A stretch of 64,000 nt of DNA, from positions 27,487-91,486 of the forward strand of contig JALOKU010000006.1 of the NCBI GenBank assembly GCA_025456345.1. The letters run 5' to 3'. This DNA is from Vicinamibacterales bacterium. GTDB lineage: Bacteria > Acidobacteriota > Vicinamibacteria > Vicinamibacterales > JAKQTR01. The position numbers and the translations under genes are program-made. The first letter of the stretch is position 1. Each line of letters begins with the position of its first letter. This document shows positions 53,147-61,759 of this stretch, in pieces. The notes under the pieces are model-generated. The model did not search any database. It was given only the letters and a program-made list of their open reading frames with translations, and was not told the DNA's origin.

Positions 53147-55417
53147 TTACGCGATGAACTCCGCCACGCGACGTGCCGCCCGGGCGGCAATGCGGTCGAA
53201 CTCGGCGGTGCCCCGGAGCGAGGCCAGGAACGGGCAGTGCACCGCGATGTAGCCATGCGGGTAGAACCCGCGCTCGACGGCCTGGTCGAGCAGCCGAAGG
53301 GCCGTCTGGCTGTCGCCGGCGACCGCATGGGACTCGGCCAGGTGAAACGTGATGTGCGCGTCGAACGACGCCTCCGCGATGGCCGCCAGCCGGGCGCGCG
53401 CCGCTTCCGTCCGCCCCTCGATCGCATCGAGCAACGCCACGAGTTGCACCGTGTACGGCATCTGCGGAACCCGCGACTCCATCCAGCTGGCGTGGACCTG
53501 CGCGTCCGCCACGCGGCCGAGCAGGGCGTACGTGTAGCCCAGCGACCAGTGGATGATGGGATTGTCCGCATCCAGCAGCAGCCCATGCTCGTGCGTGTCG
53601 AGTCCCTCCTTCGGGCGCCCGACGAACCAGTACGCTGAGTTCAGCAGCACCCCCGCCATCGGCGACAGCGGGTCCACCTGGAGAAAGTGCCGTCCGGCAG
53701 CGATGGCCGCCTCGGCCTGACCGGCAGCCTCCAGCGCGATGCCGCGGAAGAACAAGGCATCCGCGTCACTGCCGTCCCGCTCGAGCGCCAACGTGAGGTA
53801 TCGCACGGTGTCGGCCAGTTGCCCGCGCTCATAGCTGATGAAGCCGAGCAACGAGTACCCGTAGGGCGCGCCCGGCGCGAGGTCGACGAGCGCGCGGGCC
53901 TCGGCCTCCGCGCGGGCGAGGTGCTGCGGGTCCGTGCTCATCCCGGCGCGAAGTTGCGTGACCAAGAGGTACGCGCGCAGCGCGCGCAGCGGCGGCGTCA
54001 ACCCCTCGATCTCGATCGCGCGGTCCAGCAGCGCGGTCACCTGGTCCATCGACGCGCCATATCGCCGCACGAGCACCTGGGCCCGCAGGTACAGCTCGAA
54101 GGCCCGGGCGTCCTTGATGGGGCGCTCGGCCAGCCGGTGATCCTCCGACGCCGAGAGCGTCACCTGCAGGGCGCTGACGATCGCGCGCGAGACGCGCTCC
54201 TGCACATCGAAGACGTCATCCATGGTGCCGCTGAACTTGTCGGCCCACAGTTGCTCGTCGGTCGTCGTGTCGGTGAGTTGGGCCGTGATGCGCAGCGCGT
54301 TGCCGGCCTTTCGCGCGCTCCCGGTCAGGGCATACCGCACGCCCAGCGCCTGGCCGATCTCGCGCATCCCCTTGGTCGTCCCCTTGAGCTGCAGTGACGA
54401 CGCGCGGGAAATCACGCGCAGGGCTTGCACCCCCGAGAGGTCGGTGATGAGCTCCTCGGTGAGCCCGTCGCTGAAGTACTCGTTCTCGGGGTCGGTGCTC
54501 AGGTTGGTGAAGGGGAGCACCGCAATCGACGTGTCGCGGCGCGTACGGTCCGGCGCCAGGGCGGCTGGCGCCGCGGGCGCTGTCGCCTGGGCGCGCAACG
54601 CGGCAACCACCTGGGCACCCGTGCTGTACCGCCCGTCCGGCGAACGCTGCAGGAGCCGCGCCACCGTGTCGGCAACGGTGGCCGGCACCTCAGGGCGCGT
54701 GTCGGTGACGGCGGGAGGGGAGTAGGTGAAGCGCTTGGCGATCACGGCGTGCAGCGACGGGCCGGTGAACGCGGCCTGCCCCGTCAGCATCTCGTAGAGC
54801 ACGCAGCCGAGCGCAAACAGGTCGCTGCGGCCGTCCACCACGTCGCCGGCCGCCTGCTCGGGGCTCATGTACGCGGGCGTGCCGACGGTCAGGCCGACCT
54901 GGGTGAAGGCCGTGCCGGTGGCCGCCGCGGCGACCAGCGCCTTGCCGATGCCGAAGTCGGCCACGACCGCGTGGCCTTCGTGCAGCAGGATGTTCTCGGG
55001 CTTGATGTCGCGGTGGACGATGTCGTGGCGGTGCGCGTAGTCGAGCGCGTCGGCCACCTCGATGGCGATGCGCAGCGCGTCGTCGATCGGCATGGCGGCG
55101 CCGTGCGCGAGGCGGTCACGCAGCGTCTGCCCCTGCATCACCGGCATGACGAAGTAGAGGTAACCGCCCGCTTCTCCCGAGTCGTAGAGGGGCAGGATGT
55201 GCGGATGGTTCAGGCGTGCGGCGAGCTGAATCTCCCGGAGAAAACGCTCGCGGCCGAGCGACTCCGCGAAGTCGGGCCGCAGCACCTTGATCGCGACGTC
55301 GCGGCCGTGCTTCAGGTCGTGGGCGAGATAGACCGTCGCCATGCCGCCCTCGCCGAGTTGGCGATCGAGGCGATAGTGCGCGGCCAGGGCTTCGGCAAGT
55401 GCAGCGGGGGCGGTCAT
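53147..55417 (-). CDS. Ser/Thr protein kinase with TolB-like and TPR domains
   Basis: This 756-residue protein has an N-terminal Hanks kinase: GEGGMATVYLAH (P-loop), VAIKVL (Lys), IVHRDIKPEN (catalytic Asp) and VADFGIGKA. A linker of about 30 residues rich in Ala and Pro joins it to a TolB/FlgO-like N-terminal region (SIAVLPFTNLSTDPENEYFS). Then come TPR-type repeats. I see no membrane helix between kinase and repeats, which is unusual, so it should be cytoplasmic. Such proteins are abundant in Acidobacteriota. ATG 55417 fits the kinase start. Confidence 0.88.
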   Translation of the reverse strand: MTAPAALAEALAAHYRLDRQLGEGGMATVYLAHDLKHGRDVAIKVLRPDFAESLGRERFLREIQLAARLNHPHILPLYDSGEAGGYLYFVMPVMQGQTLRDRLAHGAAMPIDDALRIAIEVADALDYAHRHDIVHRDIKPENILLHEGHAVVADFGIGKALVAAAATGTAFTQVGLTVGTPAYMSPEQAAGDVVDGRSDLFALGCVLYEMLTGQAAFTGPSLHAVIAKRFTYSPPAVTDTRPEVPATVADTVARLLQRSPDGRYSTGAQVVAALRAQATAPAAPAALAPDRTRRDTSIAVLPFTNLSTDPENEYFSDGLTEELITDLSGVQALRVISRASSLQLKGTTKGMREIGQALGVRYALTGSARKAGNALRITAQLTDTTTDEQLWADKFSGTMDDVFDVQERVSRAIVSALQVTLSASEDHRLAERPIKDARAFELYLRAQVLVRRYGASMDQVTALLDRAIEIEGLTPPLRALRAYLLVTQLRAGMSTDPQHLARAEAEARALVDLAPGAPYGYSLLGFISYERGQLADTVRYLTLALERDGSDADALFFRGIALEAAGQAEAAIAAGRHFLQVDPLSPMAGVLLNSAYWFVGRPKEGLDTHEHGLLLDADNPIIHWSLGYTYALLGRVADAQVHASWMESRVPQMPYTVQLVALLDAIEGRTEAARARLAAIAEASFDAHITFHLAESHAVAGDSQTALRLLDQAVERGFYPHGYIAVHCPFLASLRGTAEFDRIAARAARRVAEFIA

Positions 55418-55556
55418 CGAGGAATCGTACGGCCGGCCGGGGCGGGGCGTCAACGCGGCAGGTGCAGGGTGCAGCCGCCGTGTCGGCGGCTGTGCCCAGC
55501 GGCTGACGAAGCGGCCGCCATCCATCGCGTGGCGTACGTCGCCGTCGAGACTCGAG

Positions 55557-56138
55557 TTACTGGCGGGTGCGCGGATTCGCGCTCGGATCCGACTCGGCTC
55601 CGGGCGGTTCGATGAAGGGCTGAACCGCGATGCGCTGATACCGTACCTCGAGGATCCGCAGGTCCTCTGACCCGGCTGGCGCGTGAAGCACCACGCGGTC
55701 GCCCGGTCCGGACTTCATCAACGCCCGCGCCAGCGGCGACCGCCAGCTGATATGGCGGCGATCCAGATCGACCTCGTCGGCACCGACGATGCTCACCACC
55801 TGTTCGACGCCGGCGCCGTTGACGTAGCGCACGGTGGCTCCGAAGAAGACCTGCGTCGCGGCCCTCCCGCTTCGCGGCGAGTCCGGATCCACGACATGAG
55901 CGGCGTCGATCCGTTTCGTGAGAAATCGGATCCGCCCGTCGATCTGGCGCAGCCGGCGCTTGCCGTACTGGTAGTCGGCGTTTTCGCTGCGGTCGCCATT
56001 GCCCGCTGCCCACGCCACCACGTGCGTCACTGCCGGCCGTTCCCGGGTGACCAGAAAGCGGAGCTCGTCTCGGAGGCGCTGCAAGCCGCCCGGGGTCATG
56101 TAGTTCTTGACGGGTTCTTTCGTGATTGGCGCGCTCAT
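55557..56138 (-). CDS. greB: GreB-type transcript cleavage factor
   Basis: This 193-residue protein has the N-terminal coiled coil with the catalytic acidic tip (NGDRSENADYQYGKRRLRQI) and the line RIRFLTKRIDAA, typical of GreB. A C-terminal FKBP-like domain (TVRYVNGAG to ISWRSPLARALMKSGPGD) follows. It rescues backtracked RNA polymerase. ATG 56138 has GGAG 4 bases before it and is preferred to ATG 56156. The last 20 residues are disordered and Pro-rich. Confidence 0.88.
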   Translation of the reverse strand: MSAPITKEPVKNYMTPGGLQRLRDELRFLVTRERPAVTHVVAWAAGNGDRSENADYQYGKRRLRQIDGRIRFLTKRIDAAHVVDPDSPRSGRAATQVFFGATVRYVNGAGVEQVVSIVGADEVDLDRRHISWRSPLARALMKSGPGDRVVLHAPAGSEDLRILEVRYQRIAVQPFIEPPGAESDPSANPRTRQ

Positions 56139-56162
56139 CCGGCTCCAGCCATTCAATCACAT

Positions 56163-56184
56163 TCTCCCGGTTGTAGACGGGAGA
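56163..56184 (-). promoter_or_regulatory. Inverted repeat before greB
   Basis: TCTCCCG and CGGGAGA form a 7-bp inverted repeat with an 8-base loop, 25 bases before ATG 56138. It could be a leader hairpin or an operator. Confidence 0.3.
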
Positions 56185-56229
56185 CTGACACGCGCGGTGG
56201 CCCGCGCCTTGGTGGCCGTGCCCTTCACG

Positions 56230-56480
56230 GTCGGGACAGCCATGCGGACGACCGGGGCCCGCCGCCGTTGCCGTATCCCCCGGTGATCAACGCGCCTCCA
56301 CGCTATAACGGCGCGACAGCAGAGAACTGGCCGGCCATCCGTGCGTCGCCGGCGACCAGGGTGAACGTCCGGCTGAGCGGATCGTGGGTTTCGGCCCGCG
56401 GCGCACCTCCGGCGACGAGCACGAGGCCGCTCGGCAGCACCAGGCTGCTGCCGGCCCGCCCACCGTGTCCGCCCGACGGT
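56230..56480 (-). pseudogene. Relic of a Kelch-repeat protein
   Basis: On the minus strand one frame reads SLVLPSGLVLVAGGAPRAET, then HDPLSRTFTLVAGDARMAGQ up to a TAG at 56303-56305. In the next frame it continues with ALITGGYGNGGGPRSSAW. These are the typical phrases of Kelch/galactose-oxidase-type repeats. The stop and frame change show it is a broken remnant. Confidence 0.5.
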
Positions 56481-56618
56481 AGCGGTCAGCGGCCCGCGCC
56501 GGCCGAAGCTGGGCGCGATCGGTCATCTCAAGGTAGGTCGTGGTGCCGGAGCGCGGCATCAGGGACTCCGGGCTCGTGCTGCCTAACCGATCGCGGATGA
56601 GCCGCGCGCCGTGGGCGA

Positions 56619-57251
56619 TCACGGGCGCGTCGGCTCCGGCGAAGGGTCAGCCGCATTTCGCGACAGGGCGTACACCCGCTCCGTGCAGGGCTCGCCGCGG
56701 AACACGACGTGACGGGTGTCGATGTGCTCGAAACCGAGGCGCTCCAGAAGGCGAATGCTCGGGAGGTTGCGCTCGTCGGTGATGCCCAGGACCCGTGCCA
56801 CGGTGGTGGTGGAGAAGAACAAGTGGAGCGCCTCTCGCACGGCGCGGCTTGCCAGGCCATGACCCTGGGCTGATGGCTGGAGCGTGAACCCAACTTCTCC
56901 ACTGTGCCCATCCTCGGACAGATACAAGCCAATGTCACCGACCAGGCCGTCAGACTGGAGGTCGGCGATTCCAAGCTGCACCCACCGACCGGTAGCGAAC
57001 AAGGGTGCCTGGGCCATCCCGGCGAGGAAGTCGAGCGCTGCCGCATCGGACATGGGCACCCAGCCCTGGTAGCGGCCGAGGTCAGGGATGCCACGATAGG
57101 CTTGGAACGCCTCGTGGTCGGATGGGCGCAACTTCCGGAGGCGACCACCCGGAAACTCGCGTGGCAGCATCGTCTCGTGCATGACGGCCAACCGCTCCGG
57201 TTCGGCGGCGGCGCGGAGCGCCGCCCGCTGCAGCTGGTGGCTATGCGCCAT
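56619..57251 (-). CDS. GNAT-family acetyltransferase (RimJ/RimL type)
   Basis: This 210-residue protein has the RimJ/RimL pattern: GRLRKLRPSDHEAFQAYRG, DIGLYLSEDGHSGEVGFTL, the acetyl-CoA loop QGHGLASRAVREAL and NLPSIRLLERLGFEHID. It should acetylate an amino group of a protein or small molecule. ATG 57251 is used; a later Met at 57158 would remove a non-conserved start. It overlaps the end of the upstream truncated gene by 11 bases. Confidence 0.78.
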   Translation of the reverse strand: MAHSHQLQRAALRAAAEPERLAVMHETMLPREFPGGRLRKLRPSDHEAFQAYRGIPDLGRYQGWVPMSDAAALDFLAGMAQAPLFATGRWVQLGIADLQSDGLVGDIGLYLSEDGHSGEVGFTLQPSAQGHGLASRAVREALHLFFSTTTVARVLGITDERNLPSIRLLERLGFEHIDTRHVVFRGEPCTERVYALSRNAADPSPEPTRP

Positions 57252-57483
57252 GGGGGTTCTCCATGGGCGAACCACCTAAGCCGCCTCCGCGGGTAATGGC
57301 GATCAGCAGTAGCCGCTGCACCGGGTGGTAGTGGTCGCGAAACGCGCTCACACCGGTCCACGCTGGCTGCGGCGACATTCGAGCAACCACGAGCATTGCG
57401 ACCGGCCCCGACAGCACCGCACCCGCCAGTACGAGTGCCCCTGACGTTCGAACGGCTTGGGTACCAGAGAGCAGCGCGGTCAT
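57241..57483 (-). pseudogene. Truncated membrane protein gene
   Basis: The 80-residue frame has a membrane segment (GALVLAGAVLSGPVAMLVVA) and the start of a second (HPVQRLLLIAITR). It then ends at once in sequence that overlaps the GNAT start. The opening looks like the N terminus of a multi-pass protein whose remaining part is gone. Its ATG overlaps the stop of the SRPBCC gene (ATGA). Confidence 0.45.
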
Positions 57484-58079
57484 GGCGATAGTCCTCGGCC
57501 CGAAGCGGCGTCCATTCGTTCTGCGCGGTTCTTTATGCCCGTAAGTACCCTGCGCATCATCGGGAAGTCGCCGAATTCAAGCAGAACGAGCGTGAAGATG
57601 GCCATCCCCGGCGTCTCCCAAGGGTATCGCTGCTTCAACCGGGAAACGAGGCGCGTTCGGCCAGGGGCTCCAGGCGACAGGCGCCACGCCCAGGTGCTGT
57701 CAGGTTTGCTCCAGAGGAGCCAGCGGTTCGCCTCGAAGGCTGTGAACCTGAATGCGGTCGTCTCGTTCACGATGCTCGCCATCGGCATCCAGTCGCCGAG
57801 ACGGGGGTTCTGAAACTCGTCGAGGACGGAGGTGGCACTGTCAATACCGGCGTTGTCGAGAAGATCGTAGGTATAGAAGCCCGCCCGCCGATAGCCCATT
57901 TGCACGATCCAGGGCCAGACCCTCTCTGGTGGCGCTGATATCGTGATGGCGCGTGTGGCGTCGAAGGATGCGAGGGGCACGAGGTCATCGCCTGGCATCG
58001 CAAGGCGGAGCTCTTCGTCTGTCGCTCCCCACCGCAGATGCCAGCGCCGGTGCAGCGGCGCCGTCGTGAAGAGCGGCAA
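57480..58079 (-). CDS. SRPBCC (START-like) family protein
   Basis: This 199-residue protein has the SRPBCC start (ITISAPPERVWPWIVQMGYRR), GFYTYDLLDNAGIDSA, MASIVNETTAFRFTAFEAN and WAWRLSPGAPGRTRLVSRL. It is predicted to bind a hydrophobic ligand in a deep pocket. Function unknown. It is coupled to the truncated gene downstream. Confidence 0.75.
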   Translation of the reverse strand: MPLFTTAPLHRRWHLRWGATDEELRLAMPGDDLVPLASFDATRAITISAPPERVWPWIVQMGYRRAGFYTYDLLDNAGIDSATSVLDEFQNPRLGDWMPMASIVNETTAFRFTAFEANRWLLWSKPDSTWAWRLSPGAPGRTRLVSRLKQRYPWETPGMAIFTLVLLEFGDFPMMRRVLTGIKNRAERMDAASGRGLSP

Positions 58080-58417
58080 TGCGCCGAGGACATCCAGGGC
58101 GCCGCGGAATATCGATCGGCGAGGATTCAGGATGCCTCCTTGAGCGAGGAGCAGCGTGAGAACGTTGCGCCTGAGCCGCGCGCGGCCTGACGTCGCCTGC
58201 GCGTCCGCCTCAGGCGGATGGTAGCCGGCTCTTCCGCCTGCTGCCCGTCACAGTCGCCCCAGGCTGCGGAGCGCCGCCATCATGTATACCTCGTCGAGAT
58301 GGGTGTGGTTGATCGAAATCCCATGAGCCATGTGGTTCATGCCGTTGAGTACGTCGGCCAGCCGCTGGCTGAGATGAAAGAGCGGCGGCCGGTGGTCTCG
58401 GGCACCGACTGCCCAGC
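58080..58417 (-). other. Gap with a possible gene relic
   Basis: These 338 bases contain no whole gene. On the minus strand, 58248-58414 is open and reads LFHLSQRLADVLNGMNHMAH, then GISINHTHLDEVYMMAALRS, without a start. It may be the end of a lost small helical protein. A short hairpin TCCGCC-TCA-GGCGGA is at 58204-58218. Nothing else is seen. Confidence 0.3.
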
Positions 58418-59341
58418 CTACCGACTAGGTGCCTCGCGCGTGTACTCGAAGCGCCTGGGGCTGCCGCCCTTGGTTGAGCCGATCGTGGCGCTCAGGCCAC
58501 CCTCGGCCGAAAGCTCGTACACGATGCGTTTCGGGTAGTCGTGGCGCGGGTTCTCGAACACCGCGCGCCTGCCGCCCATCTCGGTGAGCACGAACTCGGT
58601 CGGCGGTGCACCGCCGGGTTGCGCGATGTAGACCAGCCCGCCGTCGCGCTCGACGATGCGCAGGAACTCGAATGCGCCCATTGTGCCGCGCGAGACCGTG
58701 CGCGACACCGCGAGCATCGCGCCGCCGAGCGGCGGGCTCCATCGCTCCTCGATCGACGTCGCCCCCTCCACGCCCCTCGTTCCGACCCACGCGCCGGCCA
58801 GCCAGGCCAGGTCGCCGATCGCGGCCTTGGCCGGCGCGGGGAGCGCGATGTCCTGCGCATGGCGGTAGAGCCCAACCGATTCGGAAAAGCGCACGAGCAA
58901 TCCGTCGGGCATGACGCGCAACTCCCTCCGGATCAGGCCCTCCGGCGCTTTACCCGGCGCGCGCACGAAGTCGATCTCGTAGGTGAACGCGCCGTCCTTC
59001 CATGCGCCGCGGTAGCGCGCAACGTCGCCGGTCGCAGTGTCCGGGACCTCGGTGACCGAACCGTCGAGCACGACGCGCACATCGCGGCGCCCGCCGCCAT
59101 GGCCGTACACCAGGATGACTGCGCCCTCCTCGATGCGCAGCGAGAACTTCGAGCTCATGGGGGGACCTTGCCGCTCGAGAGCACGGCCCTCGGTGCGGTC
59201 CTCGACGTAGATCCACTCGCCGTCCAACGCCATCAACCCGTCAGGCTGTGCCGAAAGCGCGCTTGTGGCGAACGCAGCCATGGTCGCGCCGAGGGTGGCG
59301 AGTAATGCGAGCGTTGTTGTCGGCCAATTGCGCGAGTACAC
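58418..59341 (-). CDS. Secreted DUF6265-like protein
   Basis: This 307-residue protein has a signal peptide (TLALLATLGATMAAFATSAL). Its first part is a beta-rich lipocalin-like region with EGAVILVYGHGGGRRDV. The C-terminal 150 residues match the DUF6265 outline (IGDLAWLAGAWVGTRG, EERWSPPLGGAMLAVSRTV, PRHDYPKRIVYEL). Function unknown. GTG 59341 is chosen so that the signal peptide is near the start. Confidence 0.65.
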   Translation of the reverse strand: MYSRNWPTTTLALLATLGATMAAFATSALSAQPDGLMALDGEWIYVEDRTEGRALERQGPPMSSKFSLRIEEGAVILVYGHGGGRRDVRVVLDGSVTEVPDTATGDVARYRGAWKDGAFTYEIDFVRAPGKAPEGLIRRELRVMPDGLLVRFSESVGLYRHAQDIALPAPAKAAIGDLAWLAGAWVGTRGVEGATSIEERWSPPLGGAMLAVSRTVSRGTMGAFEFLRIVERDGGLVYIAQPGGAPPTEFVLTEMGGRRAVFENPRHDYPKRIVYELSAEGGLSATIGSTKGGSPRRFEYTREAPSR

Positions 59342-59508
59342 GGCGGAGTGTCCTTTCAAGTGGTGATCAACGTCGCGTCGCGGTATTGCCGATGTTCCAG
59401 TCGGGCTACGTGCCCCCGGCGGGGTGCGAAGCGCGCTACGATGAGCAGGCCAAGGTGGCACGACTCACACAACCCGCCCTTCCAGATTCCCGGACCGGTT
59501 CACACCGC

Positions 59509-60726
59509 TCAGCGCACCTGTGAATCCCCGTACGCTTTCAGAGCGAGGAAGATGGTGTCGAAGGCCCGGCCCGCCAGGACCCCGGAGGTGTTCGAAAATA
59601 GAACCACCGCCACGCGGCGATCGACGGTGGAGAGCATCAGCGTCTGCACGCCGGGATCGCTCCCCCCGTGGCCGATGAGCGCGCCGTTGCGTCGAGTGCG
59701 CCAAAACAACCCTGAGTTACCCTCGTCGGGGCCGTAGCCTTCCGGAAAGGCCGGACCGCTGAACTGGAATCGCGTCATCTCGTCGGCCTGGGCAGCGGGG
59801 AGAATGCGTACGCCAGCGTGCTCGCCATGGTTGAGCAGGGCCTGGAAGAGCCGACTGAGGTCGCTCACCGTCGAGCGCACGCCGCCGTCGGGATAGGTCG
59901 TCAACCCGTAACGTGGAACCGGGATGGCCCATCCCTCCTGCTCGACGAACTGCGTCGAGAGTTCCGCCGTTGGTAGGTCGCGCAGGAACCAGCCGGTCGA
60001 GCGCATCCCGAGGGGCGTGAGGATGTGGCGTGTGGTGTAGGCATCGAGCCGCTCGCCGGTGACGCGCTCGATGACGAAGCCGACCAACCCGGCTCCGATA
60101 TTGGAGTACTCGCGAGCCCTTCCCGGTGGCACCGTCGTGTAGTTGTCGGCGGAATAGCCGTATCCGTCGGGTGCGAAATAGCTCGTGATGAACTCGGAGA
60201 GCGACACTGGGGAGTCACCGCCCCAGTGATAAGACGTGCGATAGATCCGCCACTGGTCCGCAATGCTCGATGTATGCGTCGCGATCATCCGTAGCGTGAT
60301 CGGGATGTCGGGGAAGCGCGGGTTGCGGACCCGGAATGGCAGATACCGATTCACATCTGCGTCGAGGTCCAGCTTCCCTTCGGCGACCAGCCTCATCATC
60401 GCGACGCCAGTGAAGGTCTTGGAAATGGACGCGATGGACATGGGGGTCGTCGGTGTGAACGGCTGCGTGCGGAGGTAGTCGCAGTGGCCGTAGCCCTTCG
60501 ACCACACGTCTCGTCCATCGACGAAGACCGATCCAGCGAGGCCCATGAGACCGGCCTCTTCCATGTTCGCGGCGACGAGGGCGTCGATCGCCGCCGGAGT
60601 CGGAACGGACGCTGGCGCAGCGGTGGCCGCTGGCTGCGCGGGAACCTGCGCGGCGACGGTGGCCAGGACCGCAAGGCAGGTGGCGCCGACGAGCAGGGTC
60701 GCGCTACCGACGGAAAGTGGCCGCAT
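59509..60726 (-). CDS. Secreted serine beta-lactamase/esterase-family protein (class C-like)
   Basis: This 405-residue protein has a signal peptide and the three motifs of class C-like serine hydrolases: SISKT near residue 105 (SxxK), YSNIG near 210 (YxN) and GHGGSD near 345 (HxG). Such proteins are more often esterases or peptidases than antibiotic resistance enzymes. ATG 60726 has AGGA close before it. It is the first gene to the left of the integron array and has no attC behind it. Confidence 0.82.
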   Translation of the reverse strand: MRPLSVGSATLLVGATCLAVLATVAAQVPAQPAATAAPASVPTPAAIDALVAANMEEAGLMGLAGSVFVDGRDVWSKGYGHCDYLRTQPFTPTTPMSIASISKTFTGVAMMRLVAEGKLDLDADVNRYLPFRVRNPRFPDIPITLRMIATHTSSIADQWRIYRTSYHWGGDSPVSLSEFITSYFAPDGYGYSADNYTTVPPGRAREYSNIGAGLVGFVIERVTGERLDAYTTRHILTPLGMRSTGWFLRDLPTAELSTQFVEQEGWAIPVPRYGLTTYPDGGVRSTVSDLSRLFQALLNHGEHAGVRILPAAQADEMTRFQFSGPAFPEGYGPDEGNSGLFWRTRRNGALIGHGGSDPGVQTLMLSTVDRRVAVVLFSNTSGVLAGRAFDTIFLALKAYGDSQVR

Positions 60727-60884
60727 GGAGGTCCTGCTTGTGGTGACAATGGTGTTCGCGGGTGTCTGACCACGCAGGAGTGGCGCATCGCTCCGACCAG
60801 CACCCGCTCGCACTGGTGCACCTCCGGACGATGCACTCGCTGGACAATCAGTGGTGTTGTGCATCGACCACCTCTCGGCAACCG

Positions 60885-60948
60885 GCCTGACGCGCCGGTT
60901 CAGCGGCGGGCCGCGCAGCGAACCGTCCGCTGCAATCGGTTGTCAGAC
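60885..60948 (-). other. attC-like recombination site 5 (altered cores)
   Basis: In plus orientation: GCCTGAC, 9 nt, CAGCGGCGG, loop, CCG-T-CCGCTG, 9 nt, GTCAGAC. The geometry and the single unpaired T are the same as in the other sites. Both cores carry TGAC/GTCA where integrase sites have TAAC/GTTA. It follows the PhnB-like pseudogene. Confidence 0.65.
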
Positions 60949-60958
60949 CGCCACCTTC

Positions 60959-61329
60959 TCAACCCCGTCGCGCGGCGTCGATGGCGGCGACGTCGATCTT
61001 GCGCATCGTCATCATCGCCGCGAAGGCGCGACGCGCTTGATCGCCACCAGCGGCGAGGGCCTCGGTCAGGGTGCGCGGAGTGATCTGCCAGTTCACGCCC
61101 CAGCGGTCCTTGCACCAGCCGCATTCGCTCTCCCGCCCGCCATTGCCGACAATGGCGTTCCAGTAGCGGTCGGTCTCTTCCTGCGTGTCGGTGGCGATCT
61201 GGAATGAGAAGGCCTCCGTATGCGGGAAATCACCGCGCTGTCGGGAAAAACCGAAGCATAGAAGCGTGCGGCTTCCTCGGCCTCGTGGTCGTACCAGATG
61301 CAAACCGTGTTCTTTGCGACGTGTGTCAT
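60959..61329 (-). pseudogene. PhnB/VOC-type (3-demethylubiquinone methyltransferase-like) cassette gene, broken
   Basis: The start reads MTHVAKNTVCIWYDHEAEEA then RFYASVFPDS, and the end, in another frame, EAFSFQIATDTQEETDRYWN then ECGWCKDRWGVNWQITPRTL. These are the two ends of a PhnB-like protein. The middle part (some 30 residues in relatives) is missing and the frames do not join. It should make no working product. It lies between attC sites 4 and 5 as an ordinary cassette. Confidence 0.78.
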
Positions 61330-61396
61330 GCTGCTACTCCATCGGGACGTGAGATTGAGCCGTGCTCGCGCGGCGCCAAGACCTCGGCGGTTGGCG

Positions 61397-61467
61397 GTCT
61401 AACGACTAAGCTGAGCGGCGCACCGCCGTATTCGCTGCGGTGCGTCCGCTCGAACGCGTTGTTAGCC
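61397..61467 (-). other. attC site 4
   Basis: Plus orientation: GTCTAAC, 9 nt, GAGCGGCGCACCGC, loop, GCGGTGCG-T-CCGCTC, 9 nt, GTTAGCC. The unpaired T is the extrahelical base used by integron integrases. On the cassette (minus) strand the cores are GGCTAAC and GTTAGAC, the latter a perfect consensus. Confidence 0.88.
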
Positions 61468-61759
61468 GCTGGTCGTCCTTCACGAATCGGATCCTGACTC
61501 TGTAGCCAAGTGCCTTCGCGTACCGCTGAAGAGTGGCGATTGATGGGGAGTGTCTCGGCTGCGCCGACTCCAGGCGAGCGATTGCGGACTGGGTCGTCCC
61601 AACCCGGGCGGCCACTTCGGCCTGGGTGAGCCCCGCTTCTGTCCTCGCCTTGAGTACTTCATCGAGGAACGCGAACTCTTCACCGAGATCGTCGTAGGCC
61701 TTTTTCACGCCAGGGCGTGCGAATGCGCGCGTTGTGAACTGCTTGAGGTTGCTAGTCAT
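61406..61759 (-). CDS. XRE-family antitoxin of a HigBA-like module, extended by attC sequence
   Basis: This 117-residue protein has an XRE helix-turn-helix (GLTQAEVAARVGTTQSAIAR, then PSIATLQRYAKALGYRVRIR). It should bind the toxin and its own operator. It overlaps the toxin gene by 8 bases and follows it, the HigBA order. Residues after VKDDQ (about 20) are read from attC site 4 because no stop falls in frame before it, which is unusual. Confidence 0.83.
   Translation of the reverse strand: MTSNLKQFTTRAFARPGVKKAYDDLGEEFAFLDEVLKARTEAGLTQAEVAARVGTTQSAIARLESAQPRHSPSIATLQRYAKALGYRVRIRFVKDDQRLTTRSSGRTAANTAVRRSA

Noticed and set aside
58080..58260. A further attC site left of the DUF6265 gene
   Set aside because: There are inverted segments and a GCCTGAC, but no paired cores with the 9-nt spacing and no unpaired base as in the five accepted sites.
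59440..59508. Beta-lactamase gene as an integron cassette
   Set aside because: No attC-like structure follows the gene, so it is taken as chromosomal.
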